This document shows, piece after piece, positions 15,956 to 24,626 of a stretch of DNA of 64,000 nt (position 1 is the stretch's first letter; the number at the start of each line of letters is the position of its first letter). The notes under the pieces are model-generated. The model had not been told where the DNA came from. It saw only the letters and a list, made by a program, of their open reading frames with translations, and made no database searches. The DNA comes from Flavobacteriales bacterium. Its GTDB lineage: Bacteria > Bacteroidota > Bacteroidia > Flavobacteriales_D > Sanyastnellaceae. The translations under genes and the position numbers were made by a program. The stretch is from assembly GCA_030729695.1 (NCBI GenBank), contig JANQWV010000028.1, positions 1-64,000 of the forward strand. Direction: 5' to 3'.

Positions 15956-18733
15956 ATGCAAACAAATTCAGAAGAACTTTTTTTAAAGCGAATAGCTCAA
16001 GAATTAATTGACAAACACGGGAAAGATTTACATCGCGTTTTGGTGGTCTTACCGAGTAATCGCTCGAAAGTTTTTTTGAAAAAGTTTCTCTTCGAAATTT
16101 TAAGTTCGGCCTTTTTAACGCCTCAGTTGGTCTTGCTTCCACAATTTGTTAAATCTGTTGTGAAGGAAAGAACAGAGGAGAAATTGAGTTTACTACTTCT
16201 CCTTTATCGCGCCTACACCGAAGTCGTTGAATCTGCCGATTCTTTCGAAGTTTTCATGAAGTGGGGAAGCATGGCGCTCGATGACTTCAACGACATAGAT
16301 GTCGCGCTGGCCAATCCAGGCGAGGTGTTCAAGAATTTGAAAGATGTAAAGGACATTGAGAATTGGAGTTTCGGCATTCAACCACTCACCGATGCGCAAG
16401 AAGACTACGCAGACTTTTGGCTCGATCTCGGAAAAGTATATCATCGCTTTGTTGAATTGCAGAACGAGCAGCACGCTTACAGTTACGCTCGCCTGAACAG
16501 AGCCATGGCAGAGGAGAAGGTGGAAGTGAATTTTCCTTCGAATGCAGATGCCGTTTATTTTGTTGGGATCACCGCGTTTTCGAAAGCCGAAGAAAAATGG
16601 ATTATGCGATTGCATAAAACAGGAAAGGTTTTTTTCCATTTCGATGCAGACGCTTATTACGTGAACAACCCCATTCACGAAGCTGGAATTTTCTTCCGCT
16701 CGTGGGAAGAAAGAAGAATGCCTATTGCGAAATCAGACGACTTCAACACACGCTCACGAACCATCACTTTCTCGAAAGTGGTTACTCCGTTGGCTTCCGC
16801 ATTCGCGGCTTCCAAATTGGTGAACGAAATGAAAGAAGAAGATCGCGCGAATACGGCTGTGGTCTTGGTTCAACCGTTTTTACTTCGTCCGTTTTTAAAC
16901 GGATTGTCTATAGATTCTCCGGTGAATGTCGCTTTGGGATATCCCATTGATCAGGTGTCGTTATTCCGCGTAGTTCGCATGCTCTTACGTATGTGGAGTC
17001 GCTTATCGAAGGAAGTGAAGAAGGGCATGTATTACAAAGACTTTTCGCAATGGATTCTTCAAACCGATTTAGACGTGCTTCTTTCTTCTTCGCAACGAAG
17101 AGAAATTCAGCGATACGTCATGCGCCGAAAATTCATTTACATCCGTGAAAAGGAATTGAAAGAGTTGGTACAAGAATTACCAGCAATGAAGGTTCTGCAG
17201 GATTTACTTACCACGGAGAATTTCAATTTACCAAGTTGTATTTCTCGATTGAAGAATTTCCTTTTGGTGTTTGTGGAATCTGATCATACCGATGAGTTGA
17301 CGAAGGAAACAGCGTTGCGTCTTCAGCAAATTTTAGGACGTATTGAAATGCATATGGAAGCAAATGCATTTTTGAATGAAGTGCCGTTGCTTGATTTGTT
17401 GTTTCAACATTACGCTTCGCAGGAGACCATTGCCTTTCAAGGAGAGCCATTGGAAGGCTTGCAGGTGTTGAGTATGGTTGAGACGCGTGCGGTTGATTTT
17501 AAACACGTCATTATTGTGGGTGCCAATGATGAGCAGTTTCCCGGAAATGGAAGAGCGCAGTCGCTCATTCCTTTCGATTTGCGAAAGGCTTTCGAGTTGC
17601 CTTCGCCTGAAGAGCGCGAGGGAACAATCGCGTATTCATTTTATCGCTTGTTGCAGCGCGCAGAAGATGTGCGCATGCTTTATCACACGTTGAGTTCAGA
17701 TTACAAGATGACAGAGCCTTCTAGATATCTTTTGCAAATTGAACAAGAGTTAACAGGTTACGGAAACCGAACATTCGTTCGGTATGAAGACTTTGAACAC
17801 AGCAATAAGTTTTTGCAAACGGGTGAAGAAGAAATCGTAGCGAATGAATTCTCTACGAAGCGTATTCACGATTTATTGGAATACGGAATTTCGCCTTCCG
17901 CAATAAATAAGTTCATGCGCTGTCCGCTCGATTTCTATTATCGATATGTTGTTGGTCTCGGAGAAGTCGAAAGCCTAGAAGAGAATATGGAAGCTTCGAC
18001 CTTTGGGTCTATTGTTCACGATGTGCTGGAGACCTTGTACAAGCGTTATGTTGGAAAGACCATGCGCGATGAAGATTTCAATGGATTTAAGTTGGAATTG
18101 GATACGTTAATAGATGAGGCCATTCATCGACTGTACAACTCGAATTTTGAATTAGCCGGATTCGATATCATCATGCGTCGCATTGTGCATCGCATGATTG
18201 AAGTGGTTCTTGAACACGACCAGCTAAAGTTTAGTGAAGCTCGTGCGAATGGCGAAGAACGCATAGTGAATGGGGTGGAGGTAGAATTGAAGGCAGATTT
18301 ACCCATGGACAAGATTGGTGTGAATATTCCGGCCAGTGTTCGCGGAAAGGCCGATCGTGTAGATGAGCAGAATGGAAACTTCATGGTGTTGGATTACAAG
18401 ACCGGAAGTGTTAAGACTGATGAATTGAAGTTGAGTGACAAGGAAGGACCTTGGTTGAAAGATACCAAACCGAAGTTGCTTCAGATTTTAACTTATTCTT
18501 ATATGTGGGTGAAAGAAGGCCATGCGCCCGAGCATACGCAGGCGATGTTGTTCGGATTGAAACAGGCGAAGCAAGGCCCTGTTCCGCTTTTGCGTGGACA
18601 AGACCCCGCTGTTTTACGCGAGGCAGATATAGAGAAATTTGAAGAGGAGTTGTTGGGAGTGTTGAAGAGTTTGTTGGAAACAGAAGTATTTAGACACAAT
18701 CCGGAATCGGAATATTGCGAATTTTGCAAGTAG
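15956..18733 (+). CDS. AddB-like PD-(D/E)XK nuclease
   Basis: This 925-residue partner-type subunit of an AddAB-like recombination complex pairs with the helicase at 301-3432. The N-terminal P-loop position reads VVLPSNRSKVFLKKFL, lacking the GKT of an active Walker A, so it is probably not an ATPase. The C-terminal nuclease has GSIVHDVLETL, KADRVDE and VLDYKTG (Asp813, Lys815), followed by QILTYSYMW. AddB nucleases hold a [4Fe-4S] cluster with one Cys before the nuclease core and three near the C-terminus. Here Cys656 (FMRCPLDFYYRY), Cys921 and Cys924 are present, but the protein stops one residue after Cys924, so the fourth is missing. Its stop overlaps the next gene's GTG by one base. Confidence 0.87.
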   Translation: MQTNSEELFLKRIAQELIDKHGKDLHRVLVVLPSNRSKVFLKKFLFEILSSAFLTPQLVLLPQFVKSVVKERTEEKLSLLLLLYRAYTEVVESADSFEVFMKWGSMALDDFNDIDVALANPGEVFKNLKDVKDIENWSFGIQPLTDAQEDYADFWLDLGKVYHRFVELQNEQHAYSYARLNRAMAEEKVEVNFPSNADAVYFVGITAFSKAEEKWIMRLHKTGKVFFHFDADAYYVNNPIHEAGIFFRSWEERRMPIAKSDDFNTRSRTITFSKVVTPLASAFAASKLVNEMKEEDRANTAVVLVQPFLLRPFLNGLSIDSPVNVALGYPIDQVSLFRVVRMLLRMWSRLSKEVKKGMYYKDFSQWILQTDLDVLLSSSQRREIQRYVMRRKFIYIREKELKELVQELPAMKVLQDLLTTENFNLPSCISRLKNFLLVFVESDHTDELTKETALRLQQILGRIEMHMEANAFLNEVPLLDLLFQHYASQETIAFQGEPLEGLQVLSMVETRAVDFKHVIIVGANDEQFPGNGRAQSLIPFDLRKAFELPSPEEREGTIAYSFYRLLQRAEDVRMLYHTLSSDYKMTEPSRYLLQIEQELTGYGNRTFVRYEDFEHSNKFLQTGEEEIVANEFSTKRIHDLLEYGISPSAINKFMRCPLDFYYRYVVGLGEVESLEENMEASTFGSIVHDVLETLYKRYVGKTMRDEDFNGFKLELDTLIDEAIHRLYNSNFELAGFDIIMRRIVHRMIEVVLEHDQLKFSEARANGEERIVNGVEVELKADLPMDKIGVNIPASVRGKADRVDEQNGNFMVLDYKTGSVKTDELKLSDKEGPWLKDTKPKLLQILTYSYMWVKEGHAPEHTQAMLFGLKQAKQGPVPLLRGQDPAVLREADIEKFEEELLGVLKSLLETEVFRHNPESEYCEFCK

Positions 18734-20022
18734 TGAAGAAGCGCGTATTAATCATAGCCTATTATTGGCCTCCCGCAGGTGGAGGAGGGGTTCAACGTTG
18801 GTTGAAGTTTGTGAAGTATTTGCACAACAGCGATTGGCAGCCCGTGGTGCTTGTTCCAGAGAATGCCGACTATCCAGTGTATGATGAAACGTTATTGTCG
18901 GAAATTCCGGAAGGAGTGGAAGTCATTCGCTGTCCTATTTTCGAACCTTATCGCGCATTGCGTAAAGCAACAGGAAAGGGCGATGCGGGAATAAGTGCAG
19001 GATTTATTCGAAGCGAAAAAGGACCTTCGTTAATGGAGCGATTAATGGCGTGGGTTCGGGGGAATATTTTGATTCCAGATGCGCGTATGTTTTGGATTCG
19101 TCCGGCCTCTAATTTCTTGTTGAAGTATTTGAAGGAGAATCCGGTTGATATGATTGTGAGTACTGGGCCTCCGCATAGCATGCATTTGATTGCGCGTCGT
19201 GTTCACCGAAAGACAGGGTTTTCTTGGTTAGCAGATTTCAGAGATCCGTGGGTGAACATGGACAATGCCGATAAGTTTCAGATGAGTGCTTGGGCGAAAC
19301 GCAGGCACATGAAGTTAGAGCGCAGTGTATTGAAGGAAGCCACTGTTGTCGATACGGTAAGTTGGTATTTGAGCAGTGAGTATGAGAAGATTCGTGGAGG
19401 TGAAGTGAAGGTTTTAACGAACGGATTTGATCACGTAGATTTTGAAGGAAGGGAAGTGAAGCCAACAGATAAGTTCATTCTTGGGCATTACGGTACCTTT
19501 GGCGACGATCGCAACGCTCCTGCCTTGTGGCGGGCGTTATCGCGTTTGGTGAATGAAAGTGAAGAATTCAAAAACCGAATGATTATTCGGTTGGTGGGTC
19601 CAACAGACGGCTCTGTTTTAGAAGACGTCAAGAGAAATGGATTATCTGAACATTTGGAGTACATTCCATATGTAAAACACAACGAGGTTTTAGATCTCAT
19701 GTTAACGCCACAGTTATTGCTGGTTATTTTGAATCAGAATGCAAACGAAGAAGGACGCGTTACCGGAAAAATATTTGAGTACGTCGCCACGGGCAATCGC
19801 GTTTTGGGCATAGGCAGTGTAACCAGCGATTGCGCGCGTGTCATTCATGAAAGTGAAAGCGGCGAAATGATTGCCTTCAACAACGAAGAACAACTTTACA
19901 ACTTCATCAAGAGCGCATTTCCTTGTGCGATTAATCAGCCTTTGAATCCGAGGGTGATGAAGTATTCTCGTCAGTCTTTGACTGATGCTCTTCGAGCGAA
20001 TGTCTTCGACGAATGTCTTTGA
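18733..20022 (+). CDS. Glycosyltransferase, GT4-like
   Basis: This 429-residue GT-B glycosyltransferase has an N-terminal acceptor domain with AYYWPPAGGGGVQRWLKF (glycine-rich loop), a middle KVLTNGFDHVDF strand, and a C-terminal Rossmann domain with LGHYGTFGDDRN, LVGPTDGS and EEGRVTGKIFEYVATGNRVLG, which supplies the donor-nucleotide-binding Glu. It probably adds a sugar in surface polysaccharide or lipopolysaccharide assembly; donor and acceptor are unknown. I choose the GTG at 18733, which overlaps the AddB-like stop (TAGTG) and gives the usual MKKRVLIIAYYWPP opening, over a TTG six codons upstream. The last codons fall in a 13-base tandem repeat, so the C-terminal tail (RANVFDECL) may be repeat-derived. 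Confidence 0.87.
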   Translation: MKKRVLIIAYYWPPAGGGGVQRWLKFVKYLHNSDWQPVVLVPENADYPVYDETLLSEIPEGVEVIRCPIFEPYRALRKATGKGDAGISAGFIRSEKGPSLMERLMAWVRGNILIPDARMFWIRPASNFLLKYLKENPVDMIVSTGPPHSMHLIARRVHRKTGFSWLADFRDPWVNMDNADKFQMSAWAKRRHMKLERSVLKEATVVDTVSWYLSSEYEKIRGGEVKVLTNGFDHVDFEGREVKPTDKFILGHYGTFGDDRNAPALWRALSRLVNESEEFKNRMIIRLVGPTDGSVLEDVKRNGLSEHLEYIPYVKHNEVLDLMLTPQLLLVILNQNANEEGRVTGKIFEYVATGNRVLGIGSVTSDCARVIHESESGEMIAFNNEEQLYNFIKSAFPCAINQPLNPRVMKYSRQSLTDALRANVFDECL

Positions 20023-20049
20023 CGAATGCCTGCGGCGAATGTCTTCGAC
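19998..20049. repeat. 13-base tandem repeat, four units
   Basis: Four consecutive 13-base units read GAATGTCTTCGAC, GAATGTCTTTGAC, GAATGCCTGCGGC and GAATGTCTTCGAC. Units 1 and 4 are identical and unit 3 is the most diverged. The array crosses the stop codon of the glycosyltransferase (20020-20022). Because 13 is not a multiple of 3, a change in copy number would alter the protein's C-terminus. Confidence 0.85.
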
Positions 20050-20055
20050 GTTTTT

Positions 20056-20146
20056 AATTACAAAGTTCCAATTATGCAATAGGAATTACGAATCCCGATA
20101 GCTATCGGGAGGAATAGAATCTTCGATTTTCCAATTACTAAGTTCC
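20056..20146. repeat. Palindromic intergenic element with flanking direct repeats
   Basis: Between two convergent genes lies a perfect 18-base palindrome, TCCCGATAGCTATCGGGA (20093-20110). It is flanked by near-identical 14-mers AATTACAAAGTTCC (20056-20069) and AATTACTAAGTTCC (20133-20146), with a further AATTAC at 20084-20089. This resembles dispersed REP-like elements of Bacteroidota genomes. The palindrome has no adjoining T-run, so it is not a standard intrinsic terminator, although it could act as a bidirectional one. Confidence 0.7.
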
Positions 20147-21762
20147 TACTTCCTCACCGGCGTTCCTTCCAAGAACTTAACCATCTTCCCATTCTCGTAA
20201 ATGCCACGTTGAACAAGCTTGCCCGACTTCTTGTCGTACATCGTGCATTCGCCGTGATAACGGTTGTTCTTGTAATTGGCGTCTTCTTCCAAGGTGCCGT
20301 TCTCTGTGTAGATTTTACTCGGTCCGTTTAGTTCTCCGTTCGCGTAGGTGCAATCGCGCCACAAACCGCCGAAGTCGTAGTAATACTTCCAGCGCCCAGT
20401 GCGCTTGCCTTCTTTGAATTTTCCTGAACTAATGGGTCTGCCGCTCTCGTTGTACAAAATGGAAGTGCCATTCAATTCGCCATTCTTTCCATAAGTAATC
20501 ACACTCTCCAACTGCCCGCGCTCGGAATAGTTCATCCACTTACCCACCTTCTGATTGTCTTTCCAACTGCCGATATACAAATACCTTCCGTTCTTCGGCT
20601 CATAGCCCGTCCACTTGCCATACATCTTGCCCGCTTTAAAACTTCCTTCATCTTTCACTTTTCCGTTCTCATACCAGCTCATCCATTTGCCTTCCTCTTC
20701 ACCCATTTTGTAATTTCCTTTCTGCAACAATCCGCCGTCTTCATACCACGTGCTCCATTCACCTTCCTTGTTGTCAGCCACAAAATTTCCTTCCTTCCAT
20801 TTCTTTTCACTTGGATATTGATACACCCACTTTCCTTCCATTTTCCCACTCGAGTATTTTCCTTTCGACTGCCAAACACCGTTGTCATGATAGAAAATCC
20901 AATCGCCATCTTGAAGGTCTTCCACGAAATTTCCTTCCATGTCTTTCACACCGTTTTCACGATACCATTCCCAATTTCCGGTCTTCTTTCCGTTGTCGAA
21001 AGTTCCTTTTACATACAACTTTCCATTATCGAAATACTCTTCGTAAGGCCCTGTTACCAAGCCTTCCGAATAAGTGGTTGTTTTCCGAAGCTTTCCGTTG
21101 CTAAAGAATTCACTCCACTTTCCATCTTTAATTCCATTTACATATTGTCCAGAAGTTTGAATGTTTCCTTTCGAGAAAAACGCTTCGAAAATTCCATCGG
21201 GAACTCCGTTGGCATAGGTTGTTCGACTCAATAATTTGTCAGCTTCATTTACTTCCGGAAGGACACCTGTTCCGTTCGTTATGGTTTGAATTCCTTTGTT
21301 GTCGAAATACGAAACGAGAAAGACACCTGAGGTATCGTACTTCAAAACACTGTTCAATTTTCCATTGTCATAATACGCACTCCATTCGCCAGTTTTCTTT
21401 CCTTTAAAGAAATTTCCTTCTTGAATTTTAATTCCTTTCTCGTTGAAGGTGCGCTGCACGCTGTCTTCCACACCGAATTTGAAATACCCTTCCACTTGTA
21501 ATTTTCCATTCGTATGATAGCGAAATACCTTCCCGTTGAAGTAACCGTTGCGGTAGGTGCTCTCTTCTTGAAGCGTTCCGTCTTCGTAATAAAATTTCCA
21601 AATACTGTCTTCCTTTCCAACTGCATTGAATTTTCCAATGCTGCGAATTTTTCCATTCGGATAAAGGTCTTTGTACATCTTCTGTGCATTTCCGTTCAAC
21701 GAAAACAGACATACGAATACTACGATAAAGATGGGCGCTAGGCGAAAGAGAGTCTTCTTCAT
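20146..21762 (-). CDS. Secreted MORN_2/YwqK-repeat protein
   Basis: This 538-residue protein has signal peptide 1 to about 27 (MKKTLFRLAPIF..., ending LNGNAQ). I count 20 repeats of about 23 residues on the pattern W-x-x-Y-x-x-N-G-K-L...G-x-Y-x-x-G-K-x-x-G-x-W, which is the MORN variant also called the YwqK-type antitoxin repeat. In Bacteroidota these are mostly exported proteins with no assigned role, and the antitoxin label should not be taken as function. There is no sorting domain at the C-terminus (it ends LEGTPVRK), so it is probably periplasmic. The ATG at 21762 gives a clean signal peptide; a longer frame to 21828 is unlikely. An imperfect -7 box (7 of 8) lies 4 bases before it. Confidence 0.85.
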   Translation of the reverse strand: MKKTLFRLAPIFIVVFVCLFSLNGNAQKMYKDLYPNGKIRSIGKFNAVGKEDSIWKFYYEDGTLQEESTYRNGYFNGKVFRYHTNGKLQVEGYFKFGVEDSVQRTFNEKGIKIQEGNFFKGKKTGEWSAYYDNGKLNSVLKYDTSGVFLVSYFDNKGIQTITNGTGVLPEVNEADKLLSRTTYANGVPDGIFEAFFSKGNIQTSGQYVNGIKDGKWSEFFSNGKLRKTTTYSEGLVTGPYEEYFDNGKLYVKGTFDNGKKTGNWEWYRENGVKDMEGNFVEDLQDGDWIFYHDNGVWQSKGKYSSGKMEGKWVYQYPSEKKWKEGNFVADNKEGEWSTWYEDGGLLQKGNYKMGEEEGKWMSWYENGKVKDEGSFKAGKMYGKWTGYEPKNGRYLYIGSWKDNQKVGKWMNYSERGQLESVITYGKNGELNGTSILYNESGRPISSGKFKEGKRTGRWKYYYDFGGLWRDCTYANGELNGPSKIYTENGTLEEDANYKNNRYHGECTMYDKKSGKLVQRGIYENGKMVKFLEGTPVRK

Positions 21763-21832
21763 GATTCGAAAATAATGGGTACTGTCGAACGTAAAACACC
21801 ATTCAACCTGTTTTATTGAACATCGCAAGGCT

Positions 21833-21840
21833 TATATTTG
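21833..21840 (+). promoter_or_regulatory. -7 promoter box TATATTTG
   Basis: This is a perfect TAnnTTTG match 18 bases before the ATG at 21859. It argues against the in-frame TTG at 21838, which lies inside the box, and so fixes the start of the BNR-repeat gene. Confidence 0.55.
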
Positions 21841-21858
21841 AACACTAAACCTATCGAG

Positions 21859-24618
21859 ATGCGTTCGACTCTACTTTCTTTTTCAATTGCTTTGTTGGCA
21901 GTTCTTGGCGCTTACTTTTTCATTCCTTCCGCTTCAAAATTAAAATTGTCAGGCGGTGCAATGGAAGAGGGACATGGCGTTAATCCTTCCAGCAGAAAAT
22001 ATTTTGAATACATGCGTAACCGCGATCCGGAAACAGGAATAGTTCCAGAAGGAATTTTCGAGCGTTGCGTGAGCTTCGCAAATCACTTACCTCGCGTTGC
22101 AGACAGAGATTACGGTTGGACCAACAGAGGCCCTTATAACATCGGAGGAAGAACGCGCGCATTCGCAGTGGATGTATTGAATAGCAATCACCTTATTGCA
22201 GGTTCTGTAACCGGAGGTATGTGGAATTCCTTGAACGGCGGACAGTCATGGTTGAAGACCACTTCACCTGAGCAATTGCAGAGCGTAAGTTGTATTACAC
22301 AAGACAAGCGCCCGGGACATGAGAACACGTGGTACTACGGTTCTGGTGAAGAATTTTACGGTGTGGTTTCAGGAACTTCGTTTACCGCTTTGCTCAGTGG
22401 AGACGGTATGTGGAAGAGCACAGACAACGGACAATCGTGGTTTCAGCTTTCTTCAACCATGAGCGGTACTCCACAAAACGTTCTTCAAAATGGAAGTTAT
22501 GATTTCGTTTGGAACGTAATTACAGATCACACCAACCTGAACGAAGATGTAGTTTATGCGGCAGTATTCAACGGCGTAATTCGAAGCAACGACGGAGGAA
22601 ATACCTGGACGCAAGTGCTCGGATTTACATCAGGTGCTAGTGAGTTTGTAGACATCATGATGACTCCAAGTGGAGTCTTGTATGCAACGTTCAGCGATAA
22701 CAGCACGAACGGGGGCGGATTCTTCAGAAGCACCGATGGATTCAACTGGACGGAAATTTCTCCTGTGTTACCGCAAATCGCAAATCTGAGAAGAACTGTG
22801 ATGTGCGCGAATCCGCAAAACGAAAACGAAATTTATTTCTTGGGTGAAACCATTAATAACACATTCTACCCGATTGATCACTTCTTCTATAAATACACAT
22901 ATTTGGGTGGCGATGGAAGCGGAACAGATGGAAACTGGGAGAATCGTTCAGCCAATCTTCCTTCGGTTCCTTGTCAACTTTTTACTGGAATAAGTTTCGA
23001 TTTTGCAACATTTAGAACGCAATACAGCTACGACATGTGTATTGCACATCACCCGTCAATTGCGGACTTAGTGTTTATTGGTGGAACAAACCTTCATCGC
23101 AGTACCGATGCATTCGCAACTTCTACTTCTGTGGATTGGATAGGCGGATACCGATGCAATGTCCCTGAGCCTTGGCATTATGTCTATGCAGAGCATCACC
23201 CTGATCAGCATCTCATTGCTTTCGACCCAGCGAACGATTTGGGTATGTATAGTTTGAACGATGGAGGAGTGCGTTATACCTCAGACATTACTGCCGATAG
23301 CGTGCAATGGCAATCGTTGAATAACGGCTATTTGACTTCCCAATTTTATACAGTAGCACTTGAACCGGGCAACACAACCAGTCAGTTCCTCATGGGTGGA
23401 ATGCAAGACAATGGTACTTGGTTAACACATACATCAGATGCAACTTCACCTTGGAGAGAAATGCATGCAGACGATGGAGCGCATTGCGCCATTCCTTTCG
23501 GTGCAGACTACGTGATTACAAGTTCGCAGAGTGGAAGAATTTTTAAGAAGTCTATTGATGAAAACGGTAACCTTACCGGCACCGAGCGAATAGATGCAGA
23601 GAACGGCCCTGCTGCTTTATTCATTAATCCGTTGTTGTTAGATCCATGGACCAACAGACTTTTTATTGCTGGAAATAAAATGATTTGGTACCTCGATCGT
23701 GTTGATACGATTTCGGTTACTGGGAATTATCCTACCGCGCGCAACACAGACGATTGGTCGAATGTAGCATCAAGCACAATCACGTTAACACAAGGAAGTA
23801 TATCATGTCTCGACATGGCCTATACAGACAACAGCGTGTTGTATTATGGAAGTTCAGCCGGTAAATTATTTAAACTTACAGACTTATACGGAACACCAGT
23901 AAAGACCAATATATCCTCTACGTTGTTCCCGCCGAACTCCTACACATCTGCGGTAAGCACAAATGATTTAAACGCGAATGAAGTCATGGTTAGCTTTTCC
24001 AATTTCAACAAGAAAAGTATTTTCCACTCAACAGATGCGGGCGCATCGTGGGTGAATGTAAGTGGAAATTTGGAAGAGAACGTAGATGGAACAGGAAACG
24101 GTCCTGCGGTGTATTGGGTTGAAATTTACCCGAGCTCACCCACTATTTATTTAGCTGGAACCAGCGCTGGTTTATTCAGTACTACCGAGTTGAATGGCGA
24201 AAGCACCGTTTGGCAAATGGAAGGAGCAAGCACAATAGGAAATGCTGTGGTGAATATGATTACTTCACGTCCGTTCGATGGCACGGTTGCAGTTGCCACA
24301 CATGCGAATGGAATATTCACTGCGAACCTACCTGTTGTTCCGGAAGTCTCTGTTGAAGCACTTGCAGACCGCATGGTAACGGTTTCCGCTTTCCCGAATC
24401 CAACAGTAAATGAAATTCATTTCAACATGCAATTGATGCCCGGAGAAATAACCGAGATGAATATTTATTCGTTAGATGGAAAATTGCTGAACACGAAGAG
24501 ATGGAAGGCAATTGGAAGAGAGCAACTTTCGTGGGAAGCTTCGCATGCAGGAACATTTATTTATCAATTGAAATCGGGAAGCACCACGAGAACCGGTAAA
24601 TTTGTAGTCACAAAATAA
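21859..24618 (+). CDS. BNR/sortilin-like repeat protein with T9SS type A sorting domain
   Basis: This 919-residue secreted protein has an N-terminal hydrophobic segment (LLSFSIALLAVLGAYFF) acting as export signal, followed by NRGPYNIGGRTRAFAVD, the usual opening of this family. BNR (Asp-box-like) motifs such as SLNGGQSW, STDNGQSW, SNDGGNTW and STDAGASW mark a beta-propeller of the VPS10/sortilin or glycosidase type. The last 75 or so residues (SAFPNPTVNEIHF ... GTFIYQLKSGSTTRTGKFVVTK) form a type A T9SS sorting domain, so it is exported and probably anchored at or released from the cell surface. No catalytic residues can be assigned; carbohydrate or protein binding is plausible. Confidence 0.9.
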   Translation: MRSTLLSFSIALLAVLGAYFFIPSASKLKLSGGAMEEGHGVNPSSRKYFEYMRNRDPETGIVPEGIFERCVSFANHLPRVADRDYGWTNRGPYNIGGRTRAFAVDVLNSNHLIAGSVTGGMWNSLNGGQSWLKTTSPEQLQSVSCITQDKRPGHENTWYYGSGEEFYGVVSGTSFTALLSGDGMWKSTDNGQSWFQLSSTMSGTPQNVLQNGSYDFVWNVITDHTNLNEDVVYAAVFNGVIRSNDGGNTWTQVLGFTSGASEFVDIMMTPSGVLYATFSDNSTNGGGFFRSTDGFNWTEISPVLPQIANLRRTVMCANPQNENEIYFLGETINNTFYPIDHFFYKYTYLGGDGSGTDGNWENRSANLPSVPCQLFTGISFDFATFRTQYSYDMCIAHHPSIADLVFIGGTNLHRSTDAFATSTSVDWIGGYRCNVPEPWHYVYAEHHPDQHLIAFDPANDLGMYSLNDGGVRYTSDITADSVQWQSLNNGYLTSQFYTVALEPGNTTSQFLMGGMQDNGTWLTHTSDATSPWREMHADDGAHCAIPFGADYVITSSQSGRIFKKSIDENGNLTGTERIDAENGPAALFINPLLLDPWTNRLFIAGNKMIWYLDRVDTISVTGNYPTARNTDDWSNVASSTITLTQGSISCLDMAYTDNSVLYYGSSAGKLFKLTDLYGTPVKTNISSTLFPPNSYTSAVSTNDLNANEVMVSFSNFNKKSIFHSTDAGASWVNVSGNLEENVDGTGNGPAVYWVEIYPSSPTIYLAGTSAGLFSTTELNGESTVWQMEGASTIGNAVVNMITSRPFDGTVAVATHANGIFTANLPVVPEVSVEALADRMVTVSAFPNPTVNEIHFNMQLMPGEITEMNIYSLDGKLLNTKRWKAIGREQLSWEASHAGTFIYQLKSGSTTRTGKFVVTK

Positions 24619-24626
24619 TTCGAATT

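Noticed and set aside
18700..18760. Frameshift at the end of the AddB-like gene hiding the fourth cysteine
   Set aside because: No Cys codon appears in the other frames just downstream, and the next gene starts directly at the stop with a natural TAGTG overlap.
20093..20110. Palindrome as a standard intrinsic terminator
   Set aside because: No T-run follows on either strand; it is better described as a repeat element, though some terminator activity is possible.
20146..21762. Toxin-antitoxin function for the MORN-repeat protein
   Set aside because: The protein has a signal peptide and no toxin gene is adjacent; the antitoxin name comes only from the repeat family label.
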